Source of the DNA: Xanthomonas pisi DSM 18956
Lineage (GTDB): Bacteria > Pseudomonadota > Gammaproteobacteria > Xanthomonadales > Xanthomonadaceae
Assembly (NCBI RefSeq): GCF_001010415.1
Contig: NZ_JPLE01000054.1
Location: forward strand, 1-64,000
Direction of reading: 5' to 3'
Length of the DNA: 64,000 bases
Position 1 is the stretch's first letter. Every line of letters begins with the position of its first letter. Below the pieces are notes generated by a model. That model worked only from the letters and a program-made list of their open reading frames with translations. It searched no databases and was not told where the DNA came from. The translations under genes and the position numbers were made by a program. This document shows positions 1 to 10,336 of this stretch, one piece after another.

Positions 1-277
1 CCAACAACACAGTTGCTACAAGGACGTACTTGCGGCGTGTCCCGCGACGGTGGGCGGGCAAGGGCCTTGCAGCCGAGTCGCAGCCCGCTGCTCTACAGCC
101 GGCCTATCCGCGCGCACCAACACCCCAAAGACAAGAAGGCGCAACGACGTACAGGCAGCCAGGGGCTCAAATCGCAGCGTCGTTGACTAGAAACGGCCAA
201 AAGAATGGCTGAAGGCTGGCCGTTGCGTAGGACGCATTGGTCTACTGCTGAAGATGAGTTGCTGCCCGCATAAACGA
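1..277. other. No gene recognised
   Basis: No open frame here has a convincing start, ribosome binding site or recognisable product. The only structure noticed is a short inverted repeat (AACGGCCA at 192-199 and TGGCCGTT at 217-224). It may be the downstream flank of the catalase transcription unit or the upstream region of a gene outside the window. Confidence 0.5.
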
Positions 278-314
278 CTTGGGCGCGAACGACGTAGAGT
301 CGTTCGCGCCCAAG
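278..314 (-). terminator. Hairpin terminator after katE
   Basis: A perfect 16-bp inverted repeat (278-293 and 299-314) with a 5-nt loop lies 25 nt past the katE stop codon. The tract after the stem on the minus strand (TCGTTTATG) is only weakly U-rich, so terminator is the best reading, but an mRNA-stabilising hairpin is possible. Confidence 0.65.
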
Positions 315-338
315 CCTGTGCAGCCTCTGCGGATAAGG

Positions 339-2444
339 TTACGCCAGCATGCGCACCTTCGGTTCGCGCGCCCACTGGCGGGTCTTGGCTGCAGCGATGA
401 AGGCCTTGGTGTCGGCAGCCGGGACGATACCGGCATCCTTGCCGACATTGCCTGCCTTGAGCAGCAGCTGCGCGCCATCGTCGAAGGCAATCGCCTTCAA
501 ATGCGCCCAGGCATTGCTGACGAAGTCCAATGCCGCAGATTCGGTGGTCAGCAATTTTGCCGCTTCCGACGACAGCAACACGGCCACGGCATCGAACACG
601 ATCGACGGTGTGCCGGCCAACTGGCCATCGGCAGCCAGCTGCTTGCCATCGCTGAGTTTGGCGCCGCCGAGTTTGGGTGCCACGATCTTCACTGTTGCAC
701 CGGCTGCTTCGGCGGCCTTGCGCACGGCCTTGATCGCCGCGGCGTCCGAGCCGTCGTGGATCAGGATGCCCACCGTGCGCCCCTGCAAGGTGTCTTTCAT
801 CTTGCCGATCAATTGCAGCGCGGGCGACAGCGGCATGTCGGTGGGCGCAACCGCTGCAGGAGGTGCTGGCGGCAGCTTGGTCATGCCCATGCCGTCGGCC
901 ACGCGCTGCGCCAACGCCGGGTCGACATGACGCAGATGCCCCACGATGGCTTCGCGCACATGCGCGGTTTCGACCTTGGACAGTTCAAACACCAGCGCCG
1001 ACGCGATATGCGCCTGTTCCGGTGCGGTCTGGCTGCGATAGAACAGCCGTGCCTGGCTGTAGTGGTCGGCAAAACTCTCTGCACGCACGCGGCCCTTCGC
1101 GCCATCTTCCGCAGGCGTTGCATGACTGGGGAATCCACGCAGCGCCTCACGCGGCGCATCGGCCTGCAGAGAACTGGGTTCGTAGGCAACGCGTCCCTTC
1201 GGCACCCCCATCTGCATATGCCCATCGCGCTGGTTGTTGGCGAACGGGCACTTGGGCGCATTGATCGGGATCTGATGGAAATTCGGCCCGCCCAGACGGC
1301 TCAGCTGCGTGTCCAGGTACGAGAACAGACGGCCCTGCAGCAGGGGATCGTTGCTGAAATCGATGCCGGGAACGATGTTGGCCGGGCAGTACGCCACCTG
1401 TTCGGTTTCGGCGAAGAAGTTGTCCGGCCAGCGGTCCAGCACCATGCGGCCGACGATCTGCAGCGGCACCAGTTCCTCCGGAATGACCTTGGTCGAATCA
1501 AGGTGATCGAACGGGAATGCATCGGCTTCCGCCTCGGTGAACAGCTGCACGCCCAGCTCCCACTCGGGGAAGTCGCCGCTCTGGATCGATTCGAACAGGT
1601 CGCGACGATGGAAGTCCTGGTCGGCACCGGCAATCTTCACCGCCTCGTCCCAGATCGTGGACTGCAGGCCGAGCTTGGGGCGCCAATGGAACTTGACGAA
1701 GGTGCTGTCGCCGGCTTCGTTGAGGAAGCGGAAGCTGTGGATGCCGAAACCTTCGATCATGCGTAGCGACCGCGGGATGGTGCGGTCGCTCATCGCCCAC
1801 ATGATCATGTGCATCGATTCGGGGGAGAGCGAAATGAAATCCCAGAACGTGTCATGCGCGCTGGCGGCCTGCGGAAAGCCGCGGTCCGGTTCCATCTTCA
1901 CTGCATGGATCAGGTCCGGGAACTTCATCGCATCCTGGATGAAGAACACCGGGATGTTGTTGCCCACCAGATCCCAGTTGCCTTCCTTGGTGTAGAACTT
2001 GACCGCAAACCCGCGCACATCGCGCGGTGTATCCACCGAGCCGGCGCCACCTGCAACGGTGGAGAAACGCGTGAACAACGGCGTCTTTTCACCAACTTCG
2101 GTGAAGATCTTGGCGGTGGTGTACTGACTCAGCGATTTGGTCAACTCGAAGTAGCCATGCGCGGCGCTGCCGCGTGCATGCACGATGCGCTCGGGGATGC
2201 GCTCGTGATCGAAGTGGGTGATCTTCTCGCGCAGGATGAAGTCTTCCAGCAACGTCGGCCCGCGCGGCGTGGCGCGTAGCGAGTTCTGGTTATCGCCAAC
2301 CGGGATGCCCTGGTTGGTGGTCAACTGCGGATGCGAACCGCCGGCTTTCTGATGCAGTTCGTCGCCGATGCCACGCAACTCGTGCGCGCTGGCGGAGCTG
2401 CCGACAGAAGGAACCTGTGCGGATTTGATTGGGGACTTGGCCAT
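339..2444 (-). CDS. katE: Large-subunit catalase (HPII/KatE type)
   Basis: Heme catalase that splits hydrogen peroxide into water and oxygen in the cytoplasm, protecting against oxidative stress including the plant oxidative burst. The product is 701 residues, the length of the large HPII class. The catalase core holds the active-site histidine at about H89 (VHARG), the distal asparagine in DLVGNN at about 162, and the proximal heme tyrosine in RLFSYLDTQ near 390. After about residue 530 comes the C-terminal flavodoxin/DJ-1-like domain ([11 protein letters not shown]) that only large catalases carry. The ATG at 2444 was chosen because GGAG lies 6 nt upstream; an in-frame GTG four codons earlier lacks such a site. 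It is monocistronic, with a strong hairpin just past the stop. No regulator site was identified. Confidence 0.95.
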   Translation of the reverse strand: MAKSPIKSAQVPSVGSSASAHELRGIGDELHQKAGGSHPQLTTNQGIPVGDNQNSLRATPRGPTLLEDFILREKITHFDHERIPERIVHARGSAAHGYFELTKSLSQYTTAKIFTEVGEKTPLFTRFSTVAGGAGSVDTPRDVRGFAVKFYTKEGNWDLVGNNIPVFFIQDAMKFPDLIHAVKMEPDRGFPQAASAHDTFWDFISLSPESMHMIMWAMSDRTIPRSLRMIEGFGIHSFRFLNEAGDSTFVKFHWRPKLGLQSTIWDEAVKIAGADQDFHRRDLFESIQSGDFPEWELGVQLFTEAEADAFPFDHLDSTKVIPEELVPLQIVGRMVLDRWPDNFFAETEQVAYCPANIVPGIDFSNDPLLQGRLFSYLDTQLSRLGGPNFHQIPINAPKCPFANNQRDGHMQMGVPKGRVAYEPSSLQADAPREALRGFPSHATPAEDGAKGRVRAESFADHYSQARLFYRSQTAPEQAHIASALVFELSKVETAHVREAIVGHLRHVDPALAQRVADGMGMTKLPPAPPAAVAPTDMPLSPALQLIGKMKDTLQGRTVGILIHDGSDAAAIKAVRKAAEAAGATVKIVAPKLGGAKLSDGKQLAADGQLAGTPSIVFDAVAVLLSSEAAKLLTTESAALDFVSNAWAHLKAIAFDDGAQLLLKAGNVGKDAGIVPAADTKAFIAAAKTRQWAREPKVRMLA

Positions 2445-2662
2445 GGGGGACTCCACGTTGGCGGGCTTGAGGATGCGGGCTATCCAATCGAGCCTGGGAG
2501 TGGCGCTGTTAAACGGATGTGTCTACATGCGAGCAAACACTCACACTCATGCATCGCACGTGGCCAAGCGTGCGCGAGCGCGCGTTGCGCAATGCCAAGT
2601 ACGCCACGTGCATGATGCGAACGCTGCCACATCCATCGCGATGCAGGATGCAGCGTGCGGAT

Positions 2663-3517
2663 CTACAACAGATCCAGCGGCTGTTTGCGCGTGGGCGGCG
2701 GGAACGCGCTCTCCAGGGCGGCAAGATCCTGCGCATCCAGCTGCAAGGTGCACGCCGCGGCGTTTTCACGCACATGCGCGGGCGTGCCCGATTCGGGAAT
2801 GGCGATCACCTGGCCGCTGCGGATCGCCCACGCCAATGCCACCGCGGTGGCTGCCACGCCACGTCGTGCGCCGATGGCATGCAGCACCGGATGGTCGAGC
2901 AAGGCGCGGCTGCCCAGTGGCGAGTACGCCATGACCGTCACCTCATGGTCGGCGCACCACGGCAGCAGATCGAATTCGATACCGCGGCTGCCGGCGTGAT
3001 ACAGCACTTGATTGACCAGGCAGCGCTGCCCGCCATCGATGCGCCACAGATCCTGCATATCGTCCACATCGAAATTCGACACGCCCCAATCGCGGATCTT
3101 GCCAGCGTCGCGCAAGGCTTCAAACGCCGCGACCACCTCGGCGAGATCGCTGCCGCCGCGCCAGTGCAGCAGGTACAGATCCAGCGTACGCACGCCAAGC
3201 CGCTGCAGGCTGGCTTCGCAGGCGCGTGCGATGCCGCGCGCGCTCGCGTTGCCCGGCAACACCTTGGACACCAGGTACGGCGCCTGTGCGCTGTCGATGG
3301 CCTGGCCAATCAACTGCTCGGAACGGCCGTTGCCGTACATCTCGGCGGTGTCGATCAGCCGCATGCCCAGCTGCTGGCCGGTGCGCAACGCCTCGATCTC
3401 CTGGTGTGGCGGATGCCGGCCCTGGCCCAGATTCCATGAGCCCAGGCCAAGCGCAGCGACGCGACGTCCGGTGCGCAGCAGCACCTCGGGGCAGGGGGAT
3501 GAGGTGGATGTGGACAT
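2663..3517 (-). CDS. Aldo/keto reductase family protein
   Basis: An NADPH-dependent carbonyl or sugar reductase of the AKR superfamily, 284 residues, cytosolic. The catalytic tetrad is visible: D56 and Y61 in LIDTAEMYGNG, K85 in LVSKVLP and H118 in LYLLHW. The GVSNF motif and the nucleotide-phosphate segment AIPESG are also present. The closest resemblance is to the YeaE/2,5-diketo-gluconate reductase-like group, but the substrate cannot be read from sequence. The ATG at 3517 follows GGGAG by 7 nt; the frame stays open farther upstream without a better start. It lies 100 bp after the esterase gene on the same strand and may be co-transcribed with it. Confidence 0.85.
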   Translation of the reverse strand: MSTSTSSPCPEVLLRTGRRVAALGLGSWNLGQGRHPPHQEIEALRTGQQLGMRLIDTAEMYGNGRSEQLIGQAIDSAQAPYLVSKVLPGNASARGIARACEASLQRLGVRTLDLYLLHWRGGSDLAEVVAAFEALRDAGKIRDWGVSNFDVDDMQDLWRIDGGQRCLVNQVLYHAGSRGIEFDLLPWCADHEVTVMAYSPLGSRALLDHPVLHAIGARRGVAATAVALAWAIRSGQVIAIPESGTPAHVRENAAACTLQLDAQDLAALESAFPPPTRKQPLDLL

Positions 3518-3617
3518 GAAACACTCCCGTAACGTTGATTGCAGGCAACTGGGCGAAGCCGACAGTGCGGCACCGGCATCTGCGTCACCGACGCACTTCG
3601 CTGCGGCGACGACACGC

Positions 3618-5288
3618 TCATCGTTGACCATCGCCTGTGAGGTCCGGCTGATGCTGTTGCGTATGCGACGGCAGTGGGAGTGCAGCAGCCTGTGCATGTG
3701 CATCCCAGAACGCGCAGCGGTGCCGCTGTACGAAGTCGGGCGTGCTGCCGATCCTGCGCGGTGACAGTGTCAACGGCGTGTCACCCTCCAGGCGCGGCCA
3801 CAGCGGTCGTCCGCCACCGTTGGGGTCGCCAGTGCGGGCGAACGCACCCCAATAGTCCTGGAAAGTGTTGGAAAATGCCTGTTGCGCTGTACTGAACTGC
3901 GGGTCGCCACTGAGCACCCAGGGGCGCTGAAACAGGTATGCCAGCTCGGAGGCGTGAAACGCGCCCAACGGGCGCGAGAACGGCAGGCGCCACAGGCCGT
4001 ACGGCGCCTGCGGGTCGTCGAACTCATACGCATACACCGCCGCATGCGTGCGCAACGCTTGCCCGAGCCGCCGCGTGGGGCAGGCGAAGCCGCCGTCGGT
4101 GACGATGTCGGCAAAGGCTTCCCAGCGCGATTGCGCCGCGACATCCGCGTAGTGCGCCATGATCGGTGCCGGTGCCGCATACATGCGCTGGATGCGCGCC
4201 TCATAGCCGCTGCGCAGCGTGAGCTTGCCGATGTAGGACAGCAGTTGGGCGAACAGGCGCCCCTCATCGCGGTTGTTGCCGAGCAGGACCGGGACCTGCA
4301 CATGCTGCGCGCCGGCAATCGCCTCGGCGGGCGTCAACGGCAATACATCGCCGCCTGTCATTGGCGCCCAGGCGTCGCTGCCGGTCAAGCCGCGGCGTTG
4401 CGGCGTTGCATCGGCCACTGCGTCGGCAGGCAGCCCGCGCAGGCAGGCTGCAGCATCTGTGTCATCTGTGCATCCAAGCGCGTGCGCCATGCGGGTGCCG
4501 CCGTTTTCGGCCTGCTGGCGTGCCACGCTCGAATCGGCGGCCAGGCAGCTGCCGCTCTGCAGGATCGCGCGCTGAAACAGGTCACGCGCCCCTGGCGAGG
4601 CGAGCTGGTAACAGATGCTCCATGCGCCGGCGGATTCACCGAAGACGGTGACGTTGTGCGCGTCGCCCCCGAAGGCGGCGATATTGCGTTGCACCCAGCG
4701 CAATGCGGCCTGTTGATCGAGCAATGCATATGCCCCTTCGCCTTCGCCACGCAGACCCGGATGCGCGAAGAATCCGAAGACCCCCAGCCGGTAATTGGGC
4801 GCCACCACGATGACATCCTGCCGCGCCGCCAGTGCACTCAGGTCGTAGTCGACATTGCTGCCCAGCTCCAGCGCGCCGCCGTAGATCCACACCATCACCG
4901 CGCGCGGATGTGCAGGCGCCGGGCCGGGCGGGGCGTAGATGTTCAAGGTGAGGCAGTCTTCGGAGACGTTCTTTTGCCCGAAGCGATAGCGCGGCAGGCA
5001 GGCTGGCCCGGCCTGCGTTGCTTCGCGGACATCCTTCCAGGCTGTTGCCGGCTGCGGCGCGCGAAAGCGCAACGCGCCCACCGGCGGCGCGGCAAACGGC
5101 ACGCCGAGAAATGTCTTGCCTTGTGCGCTGGCCGCACCGCGCACCACGCCCGTCTCGGTCCGTACCAGCTCGGCACGCGTATCGGGCGCATGCACCAGTG
5201 CCGGCACCTCGCCGGGGCGGCGCGGTGCGCAGCCGATCAGCAGGCTGGTTGCCAACAGCAAGGTAGCGAGATGTTTCAGTGCAGGCAT
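3618..5288 (-). CDS. Type-B carboxylesterase, probable lipoprotein
   Basis: An alpha/beta hydrolase of the carboxylesterase type B (cholinesterase-like) family, 556 residues. The N-terminus is a lipoprotein signal with lipobox LIGC, giving lipidation at C20, so it should act in the periplasm or at the outer membrane. The nucleophile is S219 in GESAG, the acid is the glutamate of NNRDEG near 340, and the base is the histidine of GAFHASELAYLF near 445. The oxyanion-hole segment YGGAL precedes them. The family hydrolyses carboxylic and xenobiotic esters; the substrate here is unknown. The ribosome binding site is weak, but this ATG gives a complete signal peptide. An aldo/keto reductase gene follows. 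Confidence 0.88.
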   Translation of the reverse strand: MPALKHLATLLLATSLLIGCAPRRPGEVPALVHAPDTRAELVRTETGVVRGAASAQGKTFLGVPFAAPPVGALRFRAPQPATAWKDVREATQAGPACLPRYRFGQKNVSEDCLTLNIYAPPGPAPAHPRAVMVWIYGGALELGSNVDYDLSALAARQDVIVVAPNYRLGVFGFFAHPGLRGEGEGAYALLDQQAALRWVQRNIAAFGGDAHNVTVFGESAGAWSICYQLASPGARDLFQRAILQSGSCLAADSSVARQQAENGGTRMAHALGCTDDTDAAACLRGLPADAVADATPQRRGLTGSDAWAPMTGGDVLPLTPAEAIAGAQHVQVPVLLGNNRDEGRLFAQLLSYIGKLTLRSGYEARIQRMYAAPAPIMAHYADVAAQSRWEAFADIVTDGGFACPTRRLGQALRTHAAVYAYEFDDPQAPYGLWRLPFSRPLGAFHASELAYLFQRPWVLSGDPQFSTAQQAFSNTFQDYWGAFARTGDPNGGGRPLWPRLEGDTPLTLSPRRIGSTPDFVQRHRCAFWDAHAQAAALPLPSHTQQHQPDLTGDGQR

Positions 5289-5605
5289 GTGCAGGGATCT
5301 GCCATGTGAGGAGGGCGTTGGCCATCATGCCCATCGCACGTGTAGGCGAGGCAAACGCACGCGCAGTGCCTGCGCGGCAGGCGTTGCGAGTCGCGTTCTG
5401 CGATGGCTCCGAAACAGGACAGTGCATGTGCACACCATCTGCAGCTGCGATGTCGATGAATGCTGGTCGCCCCAGCAGCGGTTCTGGTAGCGACCATGTG
5501 GCTGCCACCATGTCGCTATCGCGCGTTCACTGGTAATGCTGCAACCAGCATTCGCTGGCCATCGATGTCGTCCTCTCGCGAGGCTGGGGCGCATCGCATG
5601 ACGCA
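5289..5605. other. Intergenic, no gene seen
   Basis: This 317-base stretch lies upstream of the esterase and downstream of gcvP, both on the minus strand. It must hold the esterase promoter, but no convincing -35/-10 pair was picked out and none of the short frames looks coding. Confidence 0.5.
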
Positions 5606-5637
5606 ACAAAAAACCCGGCTGTCTCACCAGCCGGGTT
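5606..5637 (-). terminator. Rho-independent terminator of gcvP
   Basis: On the minus strand an AACCCGGCT...AGCCGGGTT stem is followed by TTTTGTTG, 28 nt past the gcvP stop codon. This is a canonical intrinsic terminator. Confidence 0.9.
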
Positions 5638-5664
5638 CGATGGTTAACATCTGTGGACCGTCAG

Positions 5665-8598
5665 TCAGGCCTCGGCGTCTTCCTTGTACGCATCCACCGG
5701 GATGCAGGCGCACATCACGTTCTTGTCGCCGTAGACATTGTCCACGCGTGCGACCGGCGGCCAGTACTTCTGCTGCTTGAGGCTGGGCAGCGGGAAGGCG
5801 GCCAGTTCGCGTGGGTAGGCATGGGTCCACTCGCTGGCCGACACCTGGGTGGCGGTATGCGGGGCGTGCTTGAGCGGGTTGTCGTCGCGGTCCAGGCGGC
5901 CGTCTTCGATGGCGCGGATCTCTTCGCGGATCTGGATCATCGCGTCGATGAAGCGGTCCAGTTCGTGCTGCGATTCGCTTTCGGTCGGTTCCACCATCAA
6001 GGTGCCGGCGACCGGGAAGCTCAGCGTCGGCGCGTGGAAGCCGAAGTCGATCAGGCGCTTGGCGATGTCTTCGGCACCGATGCCGCTGGTCTTTTCCAGC
6101 GGGCGGATGTCGAGGATGCACTCGTGCGCCACCAGCCCATTGCGGCCGGTGTACAGCGTCTTGTAATGCGGTGCCAAGCGCCTGGCGATGTAGTTGGCAT
6201 TGAGCAGTGCCACCTGGGTCGCCTTGCGCAGGCCACCGCTGCCCATCATGGTCACGTACATCCAGCTGATCGGCAGGATCGAGGCCGAGCCGTAGGCCGC
6301 CGCGCTGACCATGCCGCCGATGCGCGAGGAGTGTTCACTCCCGCTTTCGGAGTTGAGTCCGCCGCCATGGATGGCGGCAGTTTGACCTTCGCCGGCATGG
6401 ATGCCGGCACGAGGCAGGTATGGCGCCAGGTGCGACTTCACCGCGCACGGGCCCACACCCGGGCCGCCGCCGCCATGCGGAATGCAGAAGGTCTTGTGCA
6501 GGTTCAGGTGCGACACGTCCGAGCCCCACTTGCCGGGCTTGGCCACGCCGACCAGGGCATTCATGTTGGCGCCGTCGGTGTAGACCTGGCCGCCATGCGC
6601 GTGCACGGCTTCGCAGATCGCCACCACGTCCTCTTCGAACACGCCGTGGGTGGACGGGTAGGTGATCATCAATGCGGCCAGACGCTCGGAGTACTTTTCC
6701 GCCTTGGCGCGGATGTCGTCGACATCGACATTGCCGTTGGCATCGCACTTGGTCACGACCACTGTCATGCCGCACATCTGCGCCGACGCCGGGTTGGTGC
6801 CGTGGGCGGATTCGGGAATCAGGCAGATGTCGCGATGCGCTTCGCCACGCGAACGGTGATAGGCGCGGATCGCCAGCAGGCCGGCGTATTCGCCCTGCGC
6901 GCCGGAGTTGGGCTGCAGGCTGACCGCGTCGTAGCCGGTGCATTCGACCAGCATCGCTTCCAGCTCGTCGATCAGCTGCGCATAACCGGCCGACTGCTCG
7001 GCCGGCGCCAGCGGATGGATCGCGCCGAACTCGGGCCAGGTCACCGGGATCATTTCTGCGGTGGCGTTGAGCTTCATCGTGCAGCTTCCCAGCGGGATCA
7101 TGGTGCGATCCATCGCCAGATCCTTGTCGGCCAGCGAGCGCATGTAGCGCAGCAGTTCGTGTTCGCTGTGGTGGGTGTTGAACACCGGGTGTGTCAGGAA
7201 CGCGCTGCTGCGCAGCAGGCCGTGCGGCAGCGCATCGGCGGTGACGGCATCCAGCGCATCGATGTCCGCCTGCGCACCGAACAGCTGCGCCAGCGCGACC
7301 ACGTCGGCGCGCGTGCTGGTTTCATCCAGGCTGATACCGACCGCTTCGCTGTCGATCGCGCGCAGGTTGATGCCGGCTGCGCGAGCCCTGGCGTGGATGG
7401 CCTCGGCATCGACCGCCTTGACGTGCAAGGTGTCGAAGAACTGCTCGCCCACGGTGACGCCGGCGCCGCGCAGTGCAGCGGCCAGGATCGCAGCCAGCCG
7501 ATGGGTGCGGCGCGCAATGCGGGTCAGGCCCTCGGGGCCGTGGTAGACCGCGTACATCGAGGCCATCACCGCCAGCAGCACCTGCGCGGTGCAGATATTG
7601 GAGGTGGCCTTCTCGCGGCGGATATGCTGCTCGCGCGTCTGCAGCGTCAAACGGTAGGCGGGATTGCCGGCGGCATCGATCGATACGCCGATCAACCGGC
7701 CCGGCATCGAGCGCTTGTACGCATCGCGGCAGGCCATGAAGGCGGCATGCGGGCCGCCGAAACCGAACGGCACGCCAAAGCGCTGCGAGTTGCCGACCAC
7801 GATGTCCGCGCCCCATTCGCCGGGCGCGGCGATCAGGGTCAGTGCGAGCAGATCGGTGGCCACCGCGACCAGGCCGCCTTGCGCGTGCACTGCATCGGCC
7901 AGCGCGGCGTGGTCGCCGATGTGTCCGAAGCTGTCCGGGTATTGCAGCAGCACGCCGAAGCATTCGGCCTGCAGCGCTTCGTCCGGGGTGCCGACGCGCA
8001 GCACGATGCCCAGCGGCTCGGCGCGGGTACGCAGCAGTTCCAGCGTTTGCGGATGCACCGCGTCGTGCACGAAGAAGGTGTCCGACTTCGACTTGGCCGA
8101 GCGCTTGGCCAGCGTCATCGCCTCGGCCGCGGCAGTGGCTTCGTCCAGCAGCGAGGCGTTGGCGATCTGCATGCCGGTGAGGTCGGCGCACAGGGTCTGG
8201 AAGTTGATCAGCGCTTCCATGCGGCCCTGCGAGATCTCTGCCTGGTAAGGCGTATACGCGGTGTACCACGCCGGGTTTTCCAGGATGTTGCGCAGAATGA
8301 CCTTGGGCGTGTGCGTGCCGTAGTAGCCCTGGCCGATAAAGGTGCGCCGTACCTGATTCTTGCTGGCGATGGCGCGGATCTTGGCCAGCGCTTCTTCTTC
8401 GGTGATCGCCTCGGGCAGCGCGAGTGCGGCTGGCGACTTGATGTTGCCCGGCACGATGGCGTCGGTCAGCGCATCCAGCGAGGCGTGGCCGACCACATCC
8501 AGCATCTGCGCGATTTCCGCATCGTTGGGGCCGATATGGCGTTCGACGAACGCGCTGTGGTGTTCGAGGTCGCGCAGGGAAGACGTGGTCTGGGACAT
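5665..8598 (-). CDS. gcvP: Glycine dehydrogenase (decarboxylating), P-protein
   Basis: The PLP-dependent P-protein of the glycine cleavage system. It decarboxylates glycine and passes the aminomethyl group to the lipoyl arm of the H-protein, feeding one-carbon units to tetrahydrofolate. The 977-residue product is the full single-chain form. The PLP lysine is K702 in [15 protein letters not shown], and the N-terminal half carries the homologous non-catalytic fold. The ATG at 8598 opens [14 protein letters not shown], which fits the family; its ribosome site (GGAT) is weak. The frame stays open through the upstream RNA switch, but that part is regulatory RNA. gcvT and gcvH are not in this window. 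Expression should rise with glycine through the tandem riboswitch. Confidence 0.97.
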   Translation of the reverse strand: MSQTTSSLRDLEHHSAFVERHIGPNDAEIAQMLDVVGHASLDALTDAIVPGNIKSPAALALPEAITEEEALAKIRAIASKNQVRRTFIGQGYYGTHTPKVILRNILENPAWYTAYTPYQAEISQGRMEALINFQTLCADLTGMQIANASLLDEATAAAEAMTLAKRSAKSKSDTFFVHDAVHPQTLELLRTRAEPLGIVLRVGTPDEALQAECFGVLLQYPDSFGHIGDHAALADAVHAQGGLVAVATDLLALTLIAAPGEWGADIVVGNSQRFGVPFGFGGPHAAFMACRDAYKRSMPGRLIGVSIDAAGNPAYRLTLQTREQHIRREKATSNICTAQVLLAVMASMYAVYHGPEGLTRIARRTHRLAAILAAALRGAGVTVGEQFFDTLHVKAVDAEAIHARARAAGINLRAIDSEAVGISLDETSTRADVVALAQLFGAQADIDALDAVTADALPHGLLRSSAFLTHPVFNTHHSEHELLRYMRSLADKDLAMDRTMIPLGSCTMKLNATAEMIPVTWPEFGAIHPLAPAEQSAGYAQLIDELEAMLVECTGYDAVSLQPNSGAQGEYAGLLAIRAYHRSRGEAHRDICLIPESAHGTNPASAQMCGMTVVVTKCDANGNVDVDDIRAKAEKYSERLAALMITYPSTHGVFEEDVVAICEAVHAHGGQVYTDGANMNALVGVAKPGKWGSDVSHLNLHKTFCIPHGGGGPGVGPCAVKSHLAPYLPRAGIHAGEGQTAAIHGGGLNSESGSEHSSRIGGMVSAAAYGSASILPISWMYVTMMGSGGLRKATQVALLNANYIARRLAPHYKTLYTGRNGLVAHECILDIRPLEKTSGIGAEDIAKRLIDFGFHAPTLSFPVAGTLMVEPTESESQHELDRFIDAMIQIREEIRAIEDGRLDRDDNPLKHAPHTATQVSASEWTHAYPRELAAFPLPSLKQQKYWPPVARVDNVYGDKNVMCACIPVDAYKEDAEA

Positions 8599-8666
8599 GG
8601 CGGGCATCCGGGGCAGGGGGCAGACGAATGGTTGACAGCCACCGGACCGGCGTGACGCGCGCAGCG

Positions 8667-8690
8667 CATCACCTCCTGTCGCAGCGACAG
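8667..8690 (-). promoter_or_regulatory. Perfect Shine-Dalgarno beside a hairpin in the gcvP leader
   Basis: On the minus strand a 6-bp hairpin (CTGTCG-CTG-CGACAG, 8676-8690) runs directly into AGGAGGTGATG. This is a near-complete complement of the 16S rRNA tail, about 70 nt upstream of the gcvP start. It could be the ribosome site of a short leader ORF or part of the riboswitch expression platform. The role is inferred. Confidence 0.35.
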
Positions 8691-8702
8691 TCTTCCTCGC
8701 GC

Positions 8703-8885
8703 CCCTCTGTCCTTTTGCCTGAGAGTTTAAAAACGCGGCCTGGCCCATGGCCTGCCTGCGTTCCGTGCCCCTTCGGCGCCGGCATCGGCCGGTCTCTCCA
8801 GAGTTGTACTGCGGATGGTATCGGGCCTGAGCGATTACGGGCTGTTGCGCCTTCGGCAGCGGCAGTGCCGCTTCTCCCACCGTGT
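8703..8885 (-). promoter_or_regulatory. Tandem glycine riboswitch (gcvT element)
   Basis: Read on the minus strand, two glycine aptamers follow each other. Aptamer 1 (about 8885-8806) shows GGTGGGAGAAG, the conserved GCCGAAGGCGCAA and CGCTCAGG. Aptamer 2 (about 8805-8703) shows CTCTGGAGAGACC, GCCGAAGGGGCA and the hallmark CTCTCAGGCAAAAGGACAGAGG split across its closing stem. Known gcvT-type switches bind glycine and usually turn on glycine cleavage genes. It starts about 10 nt after a TATAAT box and ends about 105 nt before the gcvP start. The expression platform (terminator or ribosome-site masking) is not obvious. Confidence 0.93.
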
Positions 8886-8895
8886 TGCCGGGGCG

Positions 8896-8901
8896 ATTAT
8901 A
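8896..8901 (-). promoter_or_regulatory. -10 box of the gcvP riboswitch promoter
   Basis: A perfect TATAAT on the minus strand sits about 10 nt before aptamer 1, so transcription would begin right at the riboswitch. The matching -35 position (8919-8924, CACCAG) is poor, suggesting an activator or a weak promoter. Confidence 0.6.
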
Positions 8902-9066
8902 GCGTGGCTCCGCGCCGGCTGGTGCGCGGCAGGCCGGGGGCGTACTTGCGCTTGCTTAACCTTGCCGGCGCAAGCGCCTATCATCGGCGTCCCTGTGCTC
9001 ATCCCGGCATTGCGACAGGCAGGTGCCGGCGTGCGTCCCCCGATGCACCACGTTCCGGACTCCTGC

Positions 9067-10320
9067 ATGCCCCCCACCACGCCCTCCACCCGTCGCATGG
9101 CGCTGCTGCTTGCCGGGCTGGCGATGTTCGGCCCGTTCTCCATCGATACCATCTTCCCGGCGTTCTCGCGGCTCAGCCGCAGCCTGGCGGTGGACCAGGT
9201 GGCGATCCAGCAGACCATCAGCATCTACCTGCTGGCCTACGGGGTGATGAGCATCGCGCACGGGCCGCTGTCCGATGCCTGGGGTCGCAAGCGGGTGATC
9301 CTGGGCGGGCTGGTGCTGTTCATCGCCGGCTCGATCGGCTGCGCGCTGTCGCAGGATCTGCCCACGCTGCTGGCCTTCCGCGCGCTGCAAGGCCTGTCGG
9401 CCGGCGTGGGGATGATCGTCGGGCGGGCCGTGATCCGCGACCTGTTCCATGGCCCGGATGCGCAGCGGCTGATGAGCCAGGTCTCGATGATCTTCGGCAT
9501 CGCGCCGGCGATCGCGCCGATCATCGGCGGCTGGATCCTGCTCAGCGGCGCTGGCTGGCCGCTGATTTTCTGGTTTCTGGTGGTGTTCGGCCTGGTGCTG
9601 CTGATCGCGACCATGACCTGGCTGCCGGAGACCCACCCGGTGGAAGCACGCACGCCGCTGCAGCTCAAGCGCTTGCTGCACGACTACGTACGGATCGGCT
9701 TCAACCCACGCTTCCAGCGCCTGGCGGCCGCCGGTGCGTTCAATTTCGCCGGCATCTTCCTGTACATCGCCTCGGCGCCGGTGCTGATCATGCAGCACCT
9801 GCATCTGGGCGAAGGCGACTTTGCCTGGTTGTTCATTCCCACCATTGGCGGCATGACGCTTGGCTCGTTTTTGTCCGGGCGCATGGCCGGCCAGATGAAC
9901 CCGGTGCGGCAGATCCGCATCGGCTTCATCTGCTGCGGCGTGGCCGCGCTCGCCAATCTCGGCTACACCCTGACAGTGGCGCAGATCGCGCTGCCGTGGG
10001 CGGTGCTGCCGATCTTCCTGGCCGGTGTCGGCATGGCGTTGATCTTCCCGATCCTGGCGCTGGCGGTGCTGGACATGTACCCGCAGCAGCGCGGCCTGGC
10101 CTCGTCGCTGCAGGCCTTTACCCAGCTCATGACCAATACGGTGGTGGCCGGGGTGCTGTCGCCGCTGCTCAGTGAACACCCGCGGCATCTGGCGATCGGC
10201 ATGACCGGTTTTTTCCTGCTGGGCTGGCTATTCTGGCGCTGGGAGCGCCGCAGCGGCCGCCGTCTGCGGCACCGCCAGGCCACCGAGGCAGTGCCGCTGG
10301 AGCCGGCCGACCATCTTTGA
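9067..10320 (+). CDS. Bcr/CflA-family multidrug efflux MFS transporter
   Basis: A 12-transmembrane-helix major facilitator drug:proton antiporter of the Bcr/CflA subfamily, 417 residues, in the inner membrane. The family signatures are the helix-1 segment MFGPFSIDTIFPAF, the loop 2-3 motif GPLSDAWGRKRV, and the helix-4/5 region RALQGLSAGVGM with ARDLF-like VIRDLFHG. Relatives export bicyclomycin, chloramphenicol or sulfonamides; the natural substrate here is unknown. Starts at 9067 and at 9043 are both possible; 9067 is preferred because it places helix 1 as in relatives. Any longer frame would run back into the divergent gcvP leader. The stop is 16 bp before the next gene, so the two are likely co-transcribed. 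Confidence 0.88.
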   Translation: MPPTTPSTRRMALLLAGLAMFGPFSIDTIFPAFSRLSRSLAVDQVAIQQTISIYLLAYGVMSIAHGPLSDAWGRKRVILGGLVLFIAGSIGCALSQDLPTLLAFRALQGLSAGVGMIVGRAVIRDLFHGPDAQRLMSQVSMIFGIAPAIAPIIGGWILLSGAGWPLIFWFLVVFGLVLLIATMTWLPETHPVEARTPLQLKRLLHDYVRIGFNPRFQRLAAAGAFNFAGIFLYIASAPVLIMQHLHLGEGDFAWLFIPTIGGMTLGSFLSGRMAGQMNPVRQIRIGFICCGVAALANLGYTLTVAQIALPWAVLPIFLAGVGMALIFPILALAVLDMYPQQRGLASSLQAFTQLMTNTVVAGVLSPLLSEHPRHLAIGMTGFFLLGWLFWRWERRSGRRLRHRQATEAVPLEPADHL

Positions 10321-10336
10321 CCCTACAGGAGCCCGC

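Noticed and set aside
279-1766. A 495-codon open frame antisense to katE
   Set aside because: It mirrors the codon pattern of the catalase on the other strand, has no recognisable domain and no ribosome site; a GC-rich shadow.
5653-8655. A 1000-codon open frame antisense to gcvP
   Set aside because: gcvP is an unmistakable full-length gene; the antisense product is His/Arg/Gln-rich with no domain, as expected from third-position GC bias.
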